DNA of 64,000 nucleotides from contig JBBQWZ010000006.1 of the NCBI GenBank assembly GCA_038210135.1, forward strand, positions 1 through 64,000, in the 5' to 3' direction. The position numbers and the translations under genes were made by a program. A model generated the notes under the pieces. It did not search any database and was not told the origin of the DNA. It was given only the letters and a program-made list of their open reading frames with translations. Position 1 is the stretch's first letter. The number at the start of each line of letters is the position of its first letter. This DNA comes from JBBQWZ01 sp038210135 (lineage in GTDB: Bacteria > Acidobacteriota > Terriglobia > Bryobacterales > Bryobacteraceae). This document shows, piece after piece, positions 44,447 through 53,192 of this stretch.

Positions 44447-45225
44447 TCGTTTCGCGGCTGCGGTTCGTGCGCGCGCAAAAAACGGCCTTTCCCGGTTAAC
44501 CAAAACGGACCGTCCGCTCGGAATACCTGGCCCGGCTCAAACTCTATGCCGCCGATGGTGCCGGACCCTTCGAGCGAAATCCAAAGCTCCGCCGGTGAGG
44601 GTTCCACTTCGTGCGCACCGTCTAAGTGCACGTCACGAACGGTGAAATGGTGGCAAGAGACCGGAAACAGCCGGGCTGTTGAGGTATGCGCGGCCAGGTC
44701 GCTTACCGCGACGCCCTTGTCGAGATGCAGTTCGCGCGGACGGCCATAGTCGTAAAGTCGGTACGTCACGTCGGAGTTTTGCTGAATCTCGCAAATGGTC
44801 AACCCGGCACCGATCGCATGGATCGTGCCGGCCGGCACGAAGTAGGTTTGCCCGGCACGGACCTCGATCCACTGCAGCAATTGCTCAATCTCCCCGCTCA
44901 GCGCGGCCGCGTGCAGTTGAGCGGGCGTCACTGTCTTGCTCAAACCCAAAGCGATTCGCGCTCCAGGTTTGGCTGCGAGCACGTGCCACATTTCGGTCTT
45001 ACCGCGCGACTTTTCATGCGCCGCCGCATAGGCGTCGCCGGGGTGAACCTGGACAGATAGGTTCGCCGTGGTGAAGAGAAACTTCACTAACAGCGGATGC
45101 GATTCGTCGTGAAACCAAACTTCACCAATGATTTTATCTGTCGCCGGAAACAGCGGAGACAAGTCCGTCGAGCCCCAGATCCGCTCGACGAAGTGCGGCT
45201 GGAGATGAATTACGTTTGGCGGCAT
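44443..45225 (-). CDS. manA: Class I mannose-6-phosphate isomerase
   Basis: A 260-residue cupin enzyme interconverting mannose-6-P and fructose-6-P. Zinc and substrate residues are seen in LLVKFLFTTANLSVQVHPGDAYA, KTEMWHVLAAKPGA and YFVPAGTIHAIGAGLTICEIQQNSDVTYRLYDYGR. The length is that of the short type I form lacking the extra helical domain. The start shares a base with the aminotransferase stop (45225), so the two genes are coupled. It links to the mannose/glucose phosphomutases at the start of the window by pathway only. Confidence 0.9.
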   Translation of the reverse strand: MPPNVIHLQPHFVERIWGSTDLSPLFPATDKIIGEVWFHDESHPLLVKFLFTTANLSVQVHPGDAYAAAHEKSRGKTEMWHVLAAKPGARIALGLSKTVTPAQLHAAALSGEIEQLLQWIEVRAGQTYFVPAGTIHAIGAGLTICEIQQNSDVTYRLYDYGRPRELHLDKGVAVSDLAAHTSTARLFPVSCHHFTVRDVHLDGAHEVEPSPAELWISLEGSGTIGGIEFEPGQVFRADGPFWLTGKGRFLRAHEPQPRND

Positions 45226-46415
45226 TAGGATTGTGCGGTTATAAACTTATGCAAGCGATCCAGCCCTTTTTCAAGTTCGTGCATTGACGTCGCGTACGAA
45301 ATGCGGATGTGCTCGGCGGTTCCAAACGCCTCACCGGGCACCACCGCGACAAACGCCTCGCTCAACAGCTTATCCGCGAATTGCATCGAATTCTCAATCG
45401 CGCCTTTGCGGAACGCGCAACTGATATTCGGGTAAGCATAGAACGCGCCCTGCGGCTCCGTGATGGCGACTCCCGGGATCTGGCGCAGACGGGCGACTAC
45501 AAAATCCCGCCGCTTCTTGTACTCGGCGAGCATCAGACCGACGGATTCCTGTGGTCCGCGAAGCGCTTCGACAGCGGCCTTTTGCGCGATCGACGTCGGG
45601 TTCGAGGTCGAGTGGCTCTGCAGTTTCAGAATTCCCGAGGTGACCGCCGCCGGCGCGAGCACAAAGCCCATGCGCCATCCCGTCATCGCGTAGGTTTTCG
45701 AAAGGGAACCGGCGACCACGACGTTATCCTTCGCGCCAGGAAGCGACGCGACCGAGAAGGGCGTGCCTCCGTACAAGAAGCGGTGATAGCATTCGTCGGT
45801 CAAAAGCCAGATGCCGCGTTCGACCGTCAGCGCATGAATCTTCGCGAACTCTTCCGTCGAGAGGACACCGCCCGACGGATTGGATGGCGAGTTGATCATC
45901 AACATCTTGGTCTTCGACGTCATGTGCTTTGCAAGCGTTTCCGCCGTGACCGCGAAGCCGTCTTTTTCATCGCCTTCCACGAACACGCACTTCGCGCCCG
46001 CGTAGTTGACGACGTCTTTGTAGGTGACCCAATACGGAACCGGAATCACGCATTCGTCCCCTGGATCGAGCAGCGCCTGGGTCAGGTTGAAGATCGCGTG
46101 TTTGCCGCCGACCGTGACGACGCACTCTTTCGGATCGTACTTCGTGCCGTAGTCGGTTGTGTGCCGATCGCAAATCGCCTGGCGAAGCTCTTCCGTTCCA
46201 CCTGCCGCGGTGTACTTGGTGAAGTTGTTGTTGATCGCCGCGATCGCTGCGTTCTTGATGTTGTCAGGAGTCGGGAAGTCCGGTTCCCCGGCGCCGAAGT
46301 CTACGACGTCAACGCCCTGACGGCGGAGTTTGTCCGCCTCGACCATCACTTTCATGGTCGAGGAAACACTGATGGTCGAGATGCGTTCGGCAAGTGCGAG
46401 GCTGGTTTGCGTCAT
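45225..46415 (-). CDS. Class I aspartate/aromatic-type aminotransferase
   Basis: A 396-residue PLP enzyme of the AspB (subgroup I-gamma) type. The PLP lysine is K240 in AGSLSKTYAMTGWRMGF. SPSNPSGGVLS and DECYHRFLY are the standard cofactor and substrate-binding motifs, and YTAAGGTEELRQAI lies near the N-terminus. The most likely reaction is aspartate plus 2-oxoglutarate to oxaloacetate plus glutamate, though some members also use prephenate. A short hairpin (46435-46449) lies upstream, between coaD and this gene. Confidence 0.92.
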   Translation of the reverse strand: MTQTSLALAERISTISVSSTMKVMVEADKLRRQGVDVVDFGAGEPDFPTPDNIKNAAIAAINNNFTKYTAAGGTEELRQAICDRHTTDYGTKYDPKECVVTVGGKHAIFNLTQALLDPGDECVIPVPYWVTYKDVVNYAGAKCVFVEGDEKDGFAVTAETLAKHMTSKTKMLMINSPSNPSGGVLSTEEFAKIHALTVERGIWLLTDECYHRFLYGGTPFSVASLPGAKDNVVVAGSLSKTYAMTGWRMGFVLAPAAVTSGILKLQSHSTSNPTSIAQKAAVEALRGPQESVGLMLAEYKKRRDFVVARLRQIPGVAITEPQGAFYAYPNISCAFRKGAIENSMQFADKLLSEAFVAVVPGEAFGTAEHIRISYATSMHELEKGLDRLHKFITAQS

Positions 46416-46477
46416 ATATCTTTCTCGGAGGAACGGGCTTCGCGAGCCCCTACTTGAATTCCGGCCGGACGCGCGAA

Positions 46478-46951
46478 CTAGAACACCTTGCGCTTCAAGC
46501 GTTCGGCTACGAATGGAGGAACCAGGCCCTCGATGCTGCCGCCCAACCGGAACACTTCCTTCACCAATTTCGAGCTGACGTACGAATGTTGCGCGTCCGC
46601 CAACAAAAACACCGTGTCGATAGAGGGTGCGAGACGCCGGTTCATCAGCGCCATTTCCCGCTCGTATTCATAATCGGACACGGCCCGGAGTCCTCGGAGT
46701 AACATCGTCGCCCCGCGGTTCTTCGCAAAGTCCACCAGCAGGCCTTCGAAACTGTCAGTTTCGACGTTGGGCCACTCGGCGGCGGCTTCGCGAATCATCT
46801 CCGCACGCTCCTCGACGGAGAAGAGCGGACTCTTCGATTCATTGCGCAGGATCGCTACAATCAAGCGGTCCGACAGGCGGGATCCGCGCGCGATCAAATC
46901 CAGGTGCCCGTTGGTCAGCGGGTCGAAAGAACCAGCGAGAATGGCGACCAA
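46478..46951 (-). CDS. coaD: Phosphopantetheine adenylyltransferase
   Basis: A 157-residue nucleotidyltransferase for the penultimate step of coenzyme A synthesis. The HxGH-type site is GSFDPLTNGH at residues 7-16; LLRGLRAVSDYEYE and the second ATP motif YVSSKLVKEV are intact. The initiation codon is a TTG at 46951, with AGGAG about 10 nt upstream; no ATG gives the right length. A promoter is visible upstream on the same strand. Confidence 0.95.
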   Translation of the reverse strand: MVAILAGSFDPLTNGHLDLIARGSRLSDRLIVAILRNESKSPLFSVEERAEMIREAAAEWPNVETDSFEGLLVDFAKNRGATMLLRGLRAVSDYEYEREMALMNRRLAPSIDTVFLLADAQHSYVSSKLVKEVFRLGGSIEGLVPPFVAERLKRKVF

Positions 46952-46978
46952 GATGGCGGCGCTCCTGAAAGGGTACCT

Positions 46979-47006
46979 ACGATAATTCTCTAGTGTATCA
47001 GTTCAA
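46979..47006 (-). promoter_or_regulatory. Possible promoter of coaD
   Basis: On the minus strand TTGAAC (complement of 47001-47006) and TATCGT (complement of 46979-46984) are separated by 16 bp, about 30 bp before the TTG start of coaD. Confidence 0.45.
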
Positions 47007-47019
47007 AATCAAGCGGCTG

Positions 47020-48315
47020 CTAGCGCTTGTCGTTGCGGAAAATCTCGCCTTCTTTCATGACAAAAAACACGCGCTCCGTTACGCGGACGTCGCTTAGCGG
47101 ATTGCCCGGAACCGCCACAATATCGGCGATCTTTCCCTGTGCGAGTGAACCTAAGCGGTCGCCCAAGCCGAGTAACTCCGCATCCACCGAAGTGCCCGCG
47201 CGCAACGCGTCGATCGGCTTCACGCCGTAGCGAACCAGCTCGCCGAACTCCTCCGCACCGCGCGGATACGGATACACGGAAGTGTCCGTGCCCAGGCCGA
47301 TCTTGACGTTCTTCGCCACCGCGATACGGATCGCGTTCTCGATCGCCGCCATCGCTGCTTCCGCCTTGCTCTTCATTAAAGGTGGCAGATACAATCCAGC
47401 GCGGATCCGTTCACGCAGGCCTTTCACTGCCATCAGCGTCGGAACAAGCACAGTGCCACGCTGCTTCATCAAGTCCAGCGCTTCCGCATCGAGGAAACTC
47501 CCGTGCTCGATCGAATCGATTCCAGCCCGAATGGCGCGCTTGGCGCCTTCGGCTCCGTGCGCGTGCGCAGCGGCCTTCTTCTTCAATGCGTGGGCTTCAT
47601 CTACTAACGCGTTCAATTCCGCCTGCGTAAGCTGCGGCGTGTCTACTTCGTCGGTCGGCGAAAGGACTCCGCCGGTAGCGCACGTTTTGATGACATCCGC
47701 GCCGTATTTCACCGCGTAGCGGACTGCCTTCCGAAATTCTTCCGGGCTATCCGCGACGCCATCGGCGATTCCGGATTCGTGTCCAAACAGGTTATAGCGG
47801 AACCCGGCCAGGCTGTCGCAATGTCCGCCCGTCGTGCCCATCGCGTTCACCGCCACCAGCATCCGCGGGCCCACAATCAGCTTCCTGTTGATGGCATTGC
47901 GCAGGCCGACATCGATGAAATCCGCCGAGCCCACGTCGCGAACCGTCGTGAAGCCGGAAAGCAGCGTGGCCTTCACGTCCGGAATACGCCGCAGGGTCCG
48001 CTCCGCAATCGTCAGCTTCAACGAATCCAGTTCGGTCTGGTTGAAGTCCGCCGGATATTCCATCGACAGGTGCGTGTGCGCATCCATAAAACCGGGCATC
48101 AAAGTCGAATCGCCGAGATCGATGACCGTCGCGCCCGCCGGAACCGGAATGCTGCTACCCACCGCCTGAATCCGGTCCCCCTGAACCAGTAGCATCGCGG
48201 GCGACAACAGAGTTTCCGTCTTCCCATCAAAAAGACGAGCAGCTTTTAGAACGATGGGAGTAACGGTCTGCGCGTAACCGCAGGCGCATAAAGCAAAGAA
48301 CACGAGAAGCCGCAT
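47020..48315 (-). CDS. Secreted amidohydrolase (imidazolonepropionase-like family)
   Basis: A 431-residue metal-dependent hydrolase with a signal peptide (RLLVFFALCACGYAQ). The TIM-barrel metal site includes GFMDAHTHLS (about residue 80), the lysine in GADVIKTCATGG, histidines in AAHAHGAEG and SIEHGSFL, and the aspartate in GLGTDTSVYP. The family covers secreted Xaa-Pro/Xaa-Arg dipeptidase-like and imidazolonepropionase-like enzymes; the substrate is not evident. Its start codon overlaps the potential start of the divergent glycosyltransferase. Confidence 0.88.
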   Translation of the reverse strand: MRLLVFFALCACGYAQTVTPIVLKAARLFDGKTETLLSPAMLLVQGDRIQAVGSSIPVPAGATVIDLGDSTLMPGFMDAHTHLSMEYPADFNQTELDSLKLTIAERTLRRIPDVKATLLSGFTTVRDVGSADFIDVGLRNAINRKLIVGPRMLVAVNAMGTTGGHCDSLAGFRYNLFGHESGIADGVADSPEEFRKAVRYAVKYGADVIKTCATGGVLSPTDEVDTPQLTQAELNALVDEAHALKKKAAAHAHGAEGAKRAIRAGIDSIEHGSFLDAEALDLMKQRGTVLVPTLMAVKGLRERIRAGLYLPPLMKSKAEAAMAAIENAIRIAVAKNVKIGLGTDTSVYPYPRGAEEFGELVRYGVKPIDALRAGTSVDAELLGLGDRLGSLAQGKIADIVAVPGNPLSDVRVTERVFFVMKEGEIFRNDKR

Positions 48316-48370
48316 GGCTCTCGATTATACGGCCTTCCGCAGGGACCAAAATGGGCGAAGACCCGCGCGG

Positions 48371-49954
48371 ATGGCCTACGATATTAGCTTGCAGCCGCTC
48401 CATCGCTGGTTCCTCGCAGTCTTATTGGTTGGTGTGTACCTGCTGCCAGGCTTGGCGATCCTCCCAAAACTCGGCATCGAAGTGGACGAAGCGCTGATCA
48501 CCAACGCCATCTACGAGGGCGGTGCGCCGCTCTATTCCTGGCACTTCGGCGGGACGGAAATCCCGATCATGATCCTGACGTACCTGGGTGCGTTGAAGGC
48601 CTGGGTCTATAACGCGATCTTCCTGATATGGGCGCCTTCTGAACTCAGTCTGCGCCTGCCCACTCTGCTCCTTGGCGTGCCAACCATCTGGCTGTTTTGG
48701 AAACTGCTCCGCGACGTCTTGAACGAGCGCGCCGCGTGGATCGGAGCCGCCCTTCTCGCGACGGATACCGTTTTTTTGCTCACTGAGACCATTGATTTCG
48801 GCTTCGTCGCGCTTCAACAATTCCTGAAGCTGGGCGGACTGGTGCTGCTTCTGAAGTTCTTTCGTAATGGCCGTAGCGCTTGGTTGGCCGGCGGATTTTT
48901 CCTGTTCGGCGTGGGGGTTTGGGACAAAGCCTTATTTGGTTGGATCCTGGTCGGCCTCGCCGCGGCGGCGCTCGCGATCTACCCTCGCGAAGTGCTCGCG
49001 CGGATTAGCTGGCGGAATGCGGCCATCGCCTCGGCAGCTCTGACGCTCGGTGCGTTTCCCTTCCTCGCGTACAACATCGCACGGCCCGCGGAAACCCTTC
49101 GCGCCAACGCGAATCTGCAATCCGGCAACTCGCTCGGCAAGGTAGTGCTTGCCCATATGACCATGAATGGAAGCGTTGGCTTCGGCTTCTTTGTCGCTTC
49201 GGAAGCCGGCCCAAAGCCCGGCATCCCGCGCTCACGCACCGCGCGCGTGGCATTCCAGATCAGCCGGTGGTTCGGCGGTCCAGAAGCAAATCTAACGGCC
49301 ATCGCCTTCGTCCTGTGTCTCCTTGTTTTGCCCTTTGCGCGACCCGTCTGGCGGCCCGTCGCCTTCGCTCTCGTGTTCATGCTGGTGACCTGGCTCCAGA
49401 TGGCGTTTACCTCCGGCGCGGGCGCGGCGGCTCATCATGTCATCCTACTCTGGCCCGCGCATTTTTTCGTGATGGCCGCCATCTTCGCGCAGTGGCGTTG
49501 GGCCGCGGTTCCCGCAGTGCTGGTGTGCGCATCGAGCCTGCTGGTGTCCAATCAGACCTATGTCGAACTGATGCAAAATGGACCTGGGTTACGATGGACC
49601 GACGCCATCCGACCTTTGACGAGCGTGATCGAGAAACAAAAAGCCCATTACATCATTGCCATCGACTGGGGCGTCGTAGAAACCTTTCATCTCTTGACAG
49701 AAGGAGCCGTCCCCTTGGCCTATCGGACGACCGGCGATTCCGATTCCGCGGCACTTCTGAATTTAACCGCGGACGACCAGAACGTCTTTGTCAGCCACAC
49801 CGCCGGCAATGAGATCCTGACTGGCTCAGCTCAGCGCCTCATAGCAATTGCCGCCACCGGCAACCGCGAACGCGTGTTGATCGAAACGATCTTCGACCGC
49901 AACGGGCGGGCCATGTTCGAACTATTCAGTTTTCGCGGAAAGGCGGCGCGATGA
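48371..49954 (+). CDS. Polytopic glycosyltransferase of the GT39/ArnT-like family
   Basis: A 527-residue membrane protein with about ten to twelve transmembrane helices. After the first helix comes the acidic loop GIEVDEALITNAIYEGGAPLY, which fits the catalytic DE-type loop of dolichyl/undecaprenyl-phosphate-sugar transferases (GT-C fold). It would move a lipid-linked sugar onto an acceptor outside the membrane. The start is uncertain: the ATG at 48371 is chosen over 48314, which overlaps the divergent amidohydrolase. The methyltransferase gene overlaps its end by 4 bp, suggesting a shared surface-glycan task. Confidence 0.75.
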   Translation: MAYDISLQPLHRWFLAVLLVGVYLLPGLAILPKLGIEVDEALITNAIYEGGAPLYSWHFGGTEIPIMILTYLGALKAWVYNAIFLIWAPSELSLRLPTLLLGVPTIWLFWKLLRDVLNERAAWIGAALLATDTVFLLTETIDFGFVALQQFLKLGGLVLLLKFFRNGRSAWLAGGFFLFGVGVWDKALFGWILVGLAAAALAIYPREVLARISWRNAAIASAALTLGAFPFLAYNIARPAETLRANANLQSGNSLGKVVLAHMTMNGSVGFGFFVASEAGPKPGIPRSRTARVAFQISRWFGGPEANLTAIAFVLCLLVLPFARPVWRPVAFALVFMLVTWLQMAFTSGAGAAAHHVILLWPAHFFVMAAIFAQWRWAAVPAVLVCASSLLVSNQTYVELMQNGPGLRWTDAIRPLTSVIEKQKAHYIIAIDWGVVETFHLLTEGAVPLAYRTTGDSDSAALLNLTADDQNVFVSHTAGNEILTGSAQRLIAIAATGNRERVLIETIFDRNGRAMFELFSFRGKAAR

Positions 49955-51105
49955 CGGATTTCGTCTGCAATCTCTGTGGCGCTACCAACCGCGCGGTCCT
50001 CAAAGAGATGGGACGCGAAGTCGCCAGTTGCACCACCTGCGGATCTACCGTCCGGCTTCGCGCGCTGATTCAACTTCTGTCCGTCGAACTGTTCGGCATC
50101 GGCGCTCCAATGACCGAATTTCCAAAGCGAAAAGGCCTGCGCGGACTCGGCATGAGCGATTCGCACCGCTTCGCCGAAGCGCTTGCGGACCGGTTCTCCT
50201 ACACCAACACGTACTATCACCAGGAACCTAGGTTCGACGTCCTCGCGATGGACGAGCGGCACCTCGGGCAATACGATTTCATCGTTTCAAGCGAAGTAAT
50301 GGAACACATTCCTCCGCCGCCGGAACGTGGATTCGAGACCCTATTCCGCCTGTTGAAGCCGAACGGCGTCCTGTTGCTGACGGTTCCCTACACGCTTGAG
50401 CGATCGACGCAAGAGCATTTTCCGGAACTCCATGATTTCACCGTCGCCGAGTTGCGTGGCGGTCTCGTGCTCGTGAATCGCAAAAGGGATGGCGGCCTCG
50501 AAACCTTTGATGACCTGGTGTTCCACGGCGGAGGCGGCTCAACTCTCGAGATGCGCCGCTATAGCGAACAGTCTCTCCGCGATCTTTTGAAAGAAGTCGG
50601 CTTTTCGAGCGTGCGCATCGCCGCCGAACCTGCGACGGAATTCGGAGTAACAGTGCCCGAGGACTGGTCCCTCCCCATCGCAGCCCGGAAGGGTCCGTTC
50701 TCCTGTGACGCGTCTGGCGTAGCGGAAATCATGGGCGAGTATCGCGCCATCTGCGCGCGCAATAGCAAATTGCACGCGGAATACTTGGCGATTGAAGCCG
50801 AACTCAAGGCTGTCCGCGAGTGGACCAAGAATCGCGAAATCGAATTGACCGCCGAACTCGTCGAACGCACTCGCTGGGTCGAGCGCCTCGAAGGTCAACT
50901 CGCCGAGCGCACCACCTGGGCCCAGGCGCTCGAAAAGGATCTCGACCACCACGTGAAGCTCGCGCAAGCCTTTCAAAGCGAATTTCAGGAGCGTTCGGGC
51001 TGGGCCGAGGAGCTTCAGCAAGACCTGGAAAAGACGCGCGAGGAACTCAAGCACCTCCGCAACAGGCTTTGGGTGCGGATGGGTCGGAAAATTGGACGCG
51101 CCTGA
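49951..51105 (+). CDS. SAM-dependent methyltransferase with zinc ribbon and tryptophan-spaced coiled coil
   Basis: A 384-residue protein. It begins with a four-cysteine ribbon (CNLC at 6-9 and CTTC at about 27-30). A class I methyltransferase core follows, in which the YDFIVSSEVMEHIPPP motif and LLKPNGVLLLTVPY stand out; the N-terminal SAM glycine loop is degenerate (RGLGMSDS). The last 100 residues form a coiled coil with recurring ER(T/S)xWxxxLExxL units. Such tails occur in methyltransferases and glycosyltransferases of surface-polysaccharide loci, possibly to measure chain length or to bind the membrane. It is translationally coupled to the GT39 gene (ATGA overlap). Confidence 0.8.
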   Translation: MTDFVCNLCGATNRAVLKEMGREVASCTTCGSTVRLRALIQLLSVELFGIGAPMTEFPKRKGLRGLGMSDSHRFAEALADRFSYTNTYYHQEPRFDVLAMDERHLGQYDFIVSSEVMEHIPPPPERGFETLFRLLKPNGVLLLTVPYTLERSTQEHFPELHDFTVAELRGGLVLVNRKRDGGLETFDDLVFHGGGGSTLEMRRYSEQSLRDLLKEVGFSSVRIAAEPATEFGVTVPEDWSLPIAARKGPFSCDASGVAEIMGEYRAICARNSKLHAEYLAIEAELKAVREWTKNREIELTAELVERTRWVERLEGQLAERTTWAQALEKDLDHHVKLAQAFQSEFQERSGWAEELQQDLEKTREELKHLRNRLWVRMGRKIGRA

Positions 51106-51179
51106 CGACTCAGCTCCCCGAATCGACCGTTCGTCCGGAATCTGACCGGAATTCGGCCTCCCGCTCACACACTGGAGCC

Positions 51180-52088
51180 ATGAAACACCTGCTCCTTTCT
51201 CTCCTCGCAATCGGTATTCTCAGCGCCGAAGAGCCCTCCGCAATTCTGGCGCGAGCCCAAAGCAAAATGCAGAAAGCCGGCGAACTCGCCCAGAAGCGCG
51301 ACTTCGGTCCTGCCAATGCCGTTATGGCCGAAGCCTTCGCGGATTACGACAAGGCCGTTGAAGAAGCCCCCGGCGACTTCCGGATCCGCTACGCGCGCGC
51401 CATGGTCTATGGGCAGCTTCCGCCCTTCTTGAATAAGTCCGCGGCGGCGCGAAAAGATCTCGAATGGGCCATCGCGCGAAAAGATTTTGCGGCGCTTCCC
51501 GCCGACCAGCAGTCCCTTACCTATCTCTTGCTCGCCATGGCCACGCGCGATCGGGCGCACTTCGCGAAGGCCGCCGAACTCGCCCCTGAAACCAACGCCG
51601 GCAAGCGCGCCGCCGAGGAACTAGCCAGGATGAAGCAGCCCGCCGTCGCATTCGACGCAGCCGGCCACCCCATGCCCGATCGCTTCGAGAAGGTCAGCGT
51701 GGAGATCTCTCCACTGATGGCGGCCGCCACTGTCACGCTACCCGGCGAGAACATCACCAAAGAGCGGATGGCGTTCATCACCGACGCGATGAGGAACCAG
51801 CCCGGCCTGCTCGCGACTCACCTCTTGCAAAGCGTGGATCAACCCGGCATGGCGGTCCTGCTCACTTGGTGGAAGGACAAGATCGCGCTTAACAACTTCT
51901 TCTACGGCGAGATTCATCGCAGCATGACGACCCGCGTTTACGGCCAGCCCGCGAAAGCCGCGCAGGGCGGAACGGCTTCGCAAGTTGGCGTTGAACTCTT
52001 CACGGTGCTCCCCGCCGGAACTCGTGTGGGCGGCGGCGTCGTGCCCGAAGAGTTGTTCCAGTCCATCCTCAAGGCCGCTGTAAAGTAG
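51180..52088 (+). CDS. Secreted hypothetical protein with TPR-like N-terminal half
   Basis: A 302-residue protein from the ATG at 51180 with GGAG just upstream and a signal peptide (KHLLLSLLAIGILSA-EE). Residues about 20-150 are helical and TPR-like (AKRDFGPANAVMAEAFADYDKAVEEAPGDFRIRYARAM in outline). The C-terminal half (about 175-300) contains a WWKDKIALNNFFYGEIH segment and resembles a small alpha/beta monooxygenase-like fold, but that is a guess. No family is recognised. The LytS kinase gene follows after 12 bp, so the three genes likely form an operon, and this protein may be linked to the sensed signal. Confidence 0.65.
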   Translation: MKHLLLSLLAIGILSAEEPSAILARAQSKMQKAGELAQKRDFGPANAVMAEAFADYDKAVEEAPGDFRIRYARAMVYGQLPPFLNKSAAARKDLEWAIARKDFAALPADQQSLTYLLLAMATRDRAHFAKAAELAPETNAGKRAAEELARMKQPAVAFDAAGHPMPDRFEKVSVEISPLMAAATVTLPGENITKERMAFITDAMRNQPGLLATHLLQSVDQPGMAVLLTWWKDKIALNNFFYGEIHRSMTTRVYGQPAKAAQGGTASQVGVELFTVLPAGTRVGGGVVPEELFQSILKAAVK

Positions 52089-52100
52089 GAGTCCAAGAAA

Positions 52101-53192
52101 ATGCGCTGGTTATTTCACTTCTGGCTCGCACCGCGTCCTCGAACTCTCGCCGAGTTGGTGACGCGCATCATAAGCGCGATCGTCTTCGGCGGAATTATCG
52201 GCGCCGCGCTGATCGCCCTCTCCGCATTTCTGATTGCTCATCGGCTGCCATCTGCCGTGGAAATCGGCGTGTCCATGTTGATTGCGTCGCAATTCTCGCT
52301 GTCGTTCTATCTCACGTGCGGCTTGGCGCTTCAGTTCCTGCGTGAACAGATCGTGGGGTTACCGGATTCGTTCCGCCGTTGGGTACTAGCCATCGGCGGA
52401 GCTCTCGGAGCGACTTTCGGCTTCGTCATCGCCACCTGGAAACTGGCTTTCTTTCCTGGTATTGAAATAGCCGGACGCGAATACTATCCGGCGATCCTGG
52501 TCTTCGAAGCCATCTCCGGCGCATTCATCGCCATCCTGATTGGCGCATTTCAACGTTTGAAAACGCAGCTGGAGCGCGTGTCTGCACAAAAGCGCGAACA
52601 AGAGGTATTAGCGGCGCGCGCACAAGCTTTGGCTTTGCAAGCGCAGATCCAGCCGCATTTTTTCTTCAACACCCTCAACACGATTTCCGCCCTCATCCCA
52701 ATGGATCCAACCGCAGCCCAGGAAGCCGTCGGACGCTTGGCCGACATGTTCCGCTACGCGCTCGACTCCTCGCAGGGCGAGTTGCGCACGCTCGAAGAAG
52801 AACTCGTATTCGCCAGCAATTATCTTCGTCTGGAGCAAGCACGCTTCTCCTCGCGACTGCGCGTAATACTGCCCGAGGGACCTGTCAGCGACCTTCGCCT
52901 TCCCGGCCTGACCCTGCAGCCATTGGTCGAAAATGCCGTGCGCCACGGCATCTCGAAACTCGTCGAAGGCGGCACCGTCGAAGTCGCCATCCGTCGAAAT
53001 GGCGTAAGCTGCGAGCTGATGGTATCGAATCCTATGGAAGGCCGCCTCGATCTGGAACGCCTGTGGCGGCCCGGTCACGCGCTGCACAACGTGCGCGAGC
53101 GATTGCGATTTCATGATTCGTCCCTCGCCATCGAGCAGACCGACGGCAACGTCCTGGTTACGATCCGCTTTCCGATGGGAACGCGGCCCTGA
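52101..53192 (+). CDS. LytS/YehU-type sensor histidine kinase
   Basis: A 363-residue membrane kinase. Four transmembrane helices fill the first 150 residues with no separate sensor domain. The His_kinase domain has the phosphoacceptor H186 in QIQPHFFFNTLN. The ATPase part has LTLQPLVENAVRHGI (N box), while the glycine-rich G box is weak (LWRPGHALHNVRERLRF instead of GxGIGLxN). Its cognate LytTR regulator starts at its last base (53192), an overlap that ensures coupled synthesis. Confidence 0.92.
   Translation: MRWLFHFWLAPRPRTLAELVTRIISAIVFGGIIGAALIALSAFLIAHRLPSAVEIGVSMLIASQFSLSFYLTCGLALQFLREQIVGLPDSFRRWVLAIGGALGATFGFVIATWKLAFFPGIEIAGREYYPAILVFEAISGAFIAILIGAFQRLKTQLERVSAQKREQEVLAARAQALALQAQIQPHFFFNTLNTISALIPMDPTAAQEAVGRLADMFRYALDSSQGELRTLEEELVFASNYLRLEQARFSSRLRVILPEGPVSDLRLPGLTLQPLVENAVRHGISKLVEGGTVEVAIRRNGVSCELMVSNPMEGRLDLERLWRPGHALHNVRERLRFHDSSLAIEQTDGNVLVTIRFPMGTRP

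Noticed and set aside
50820..51179. In-frame extension of the secreted protein at 51180 back into the methyltransferase gene
   Set aside because: It is the methyltransferase coiled-coil DNA read in another frame; the signal peptide and GGAG site mark the start at 51180.
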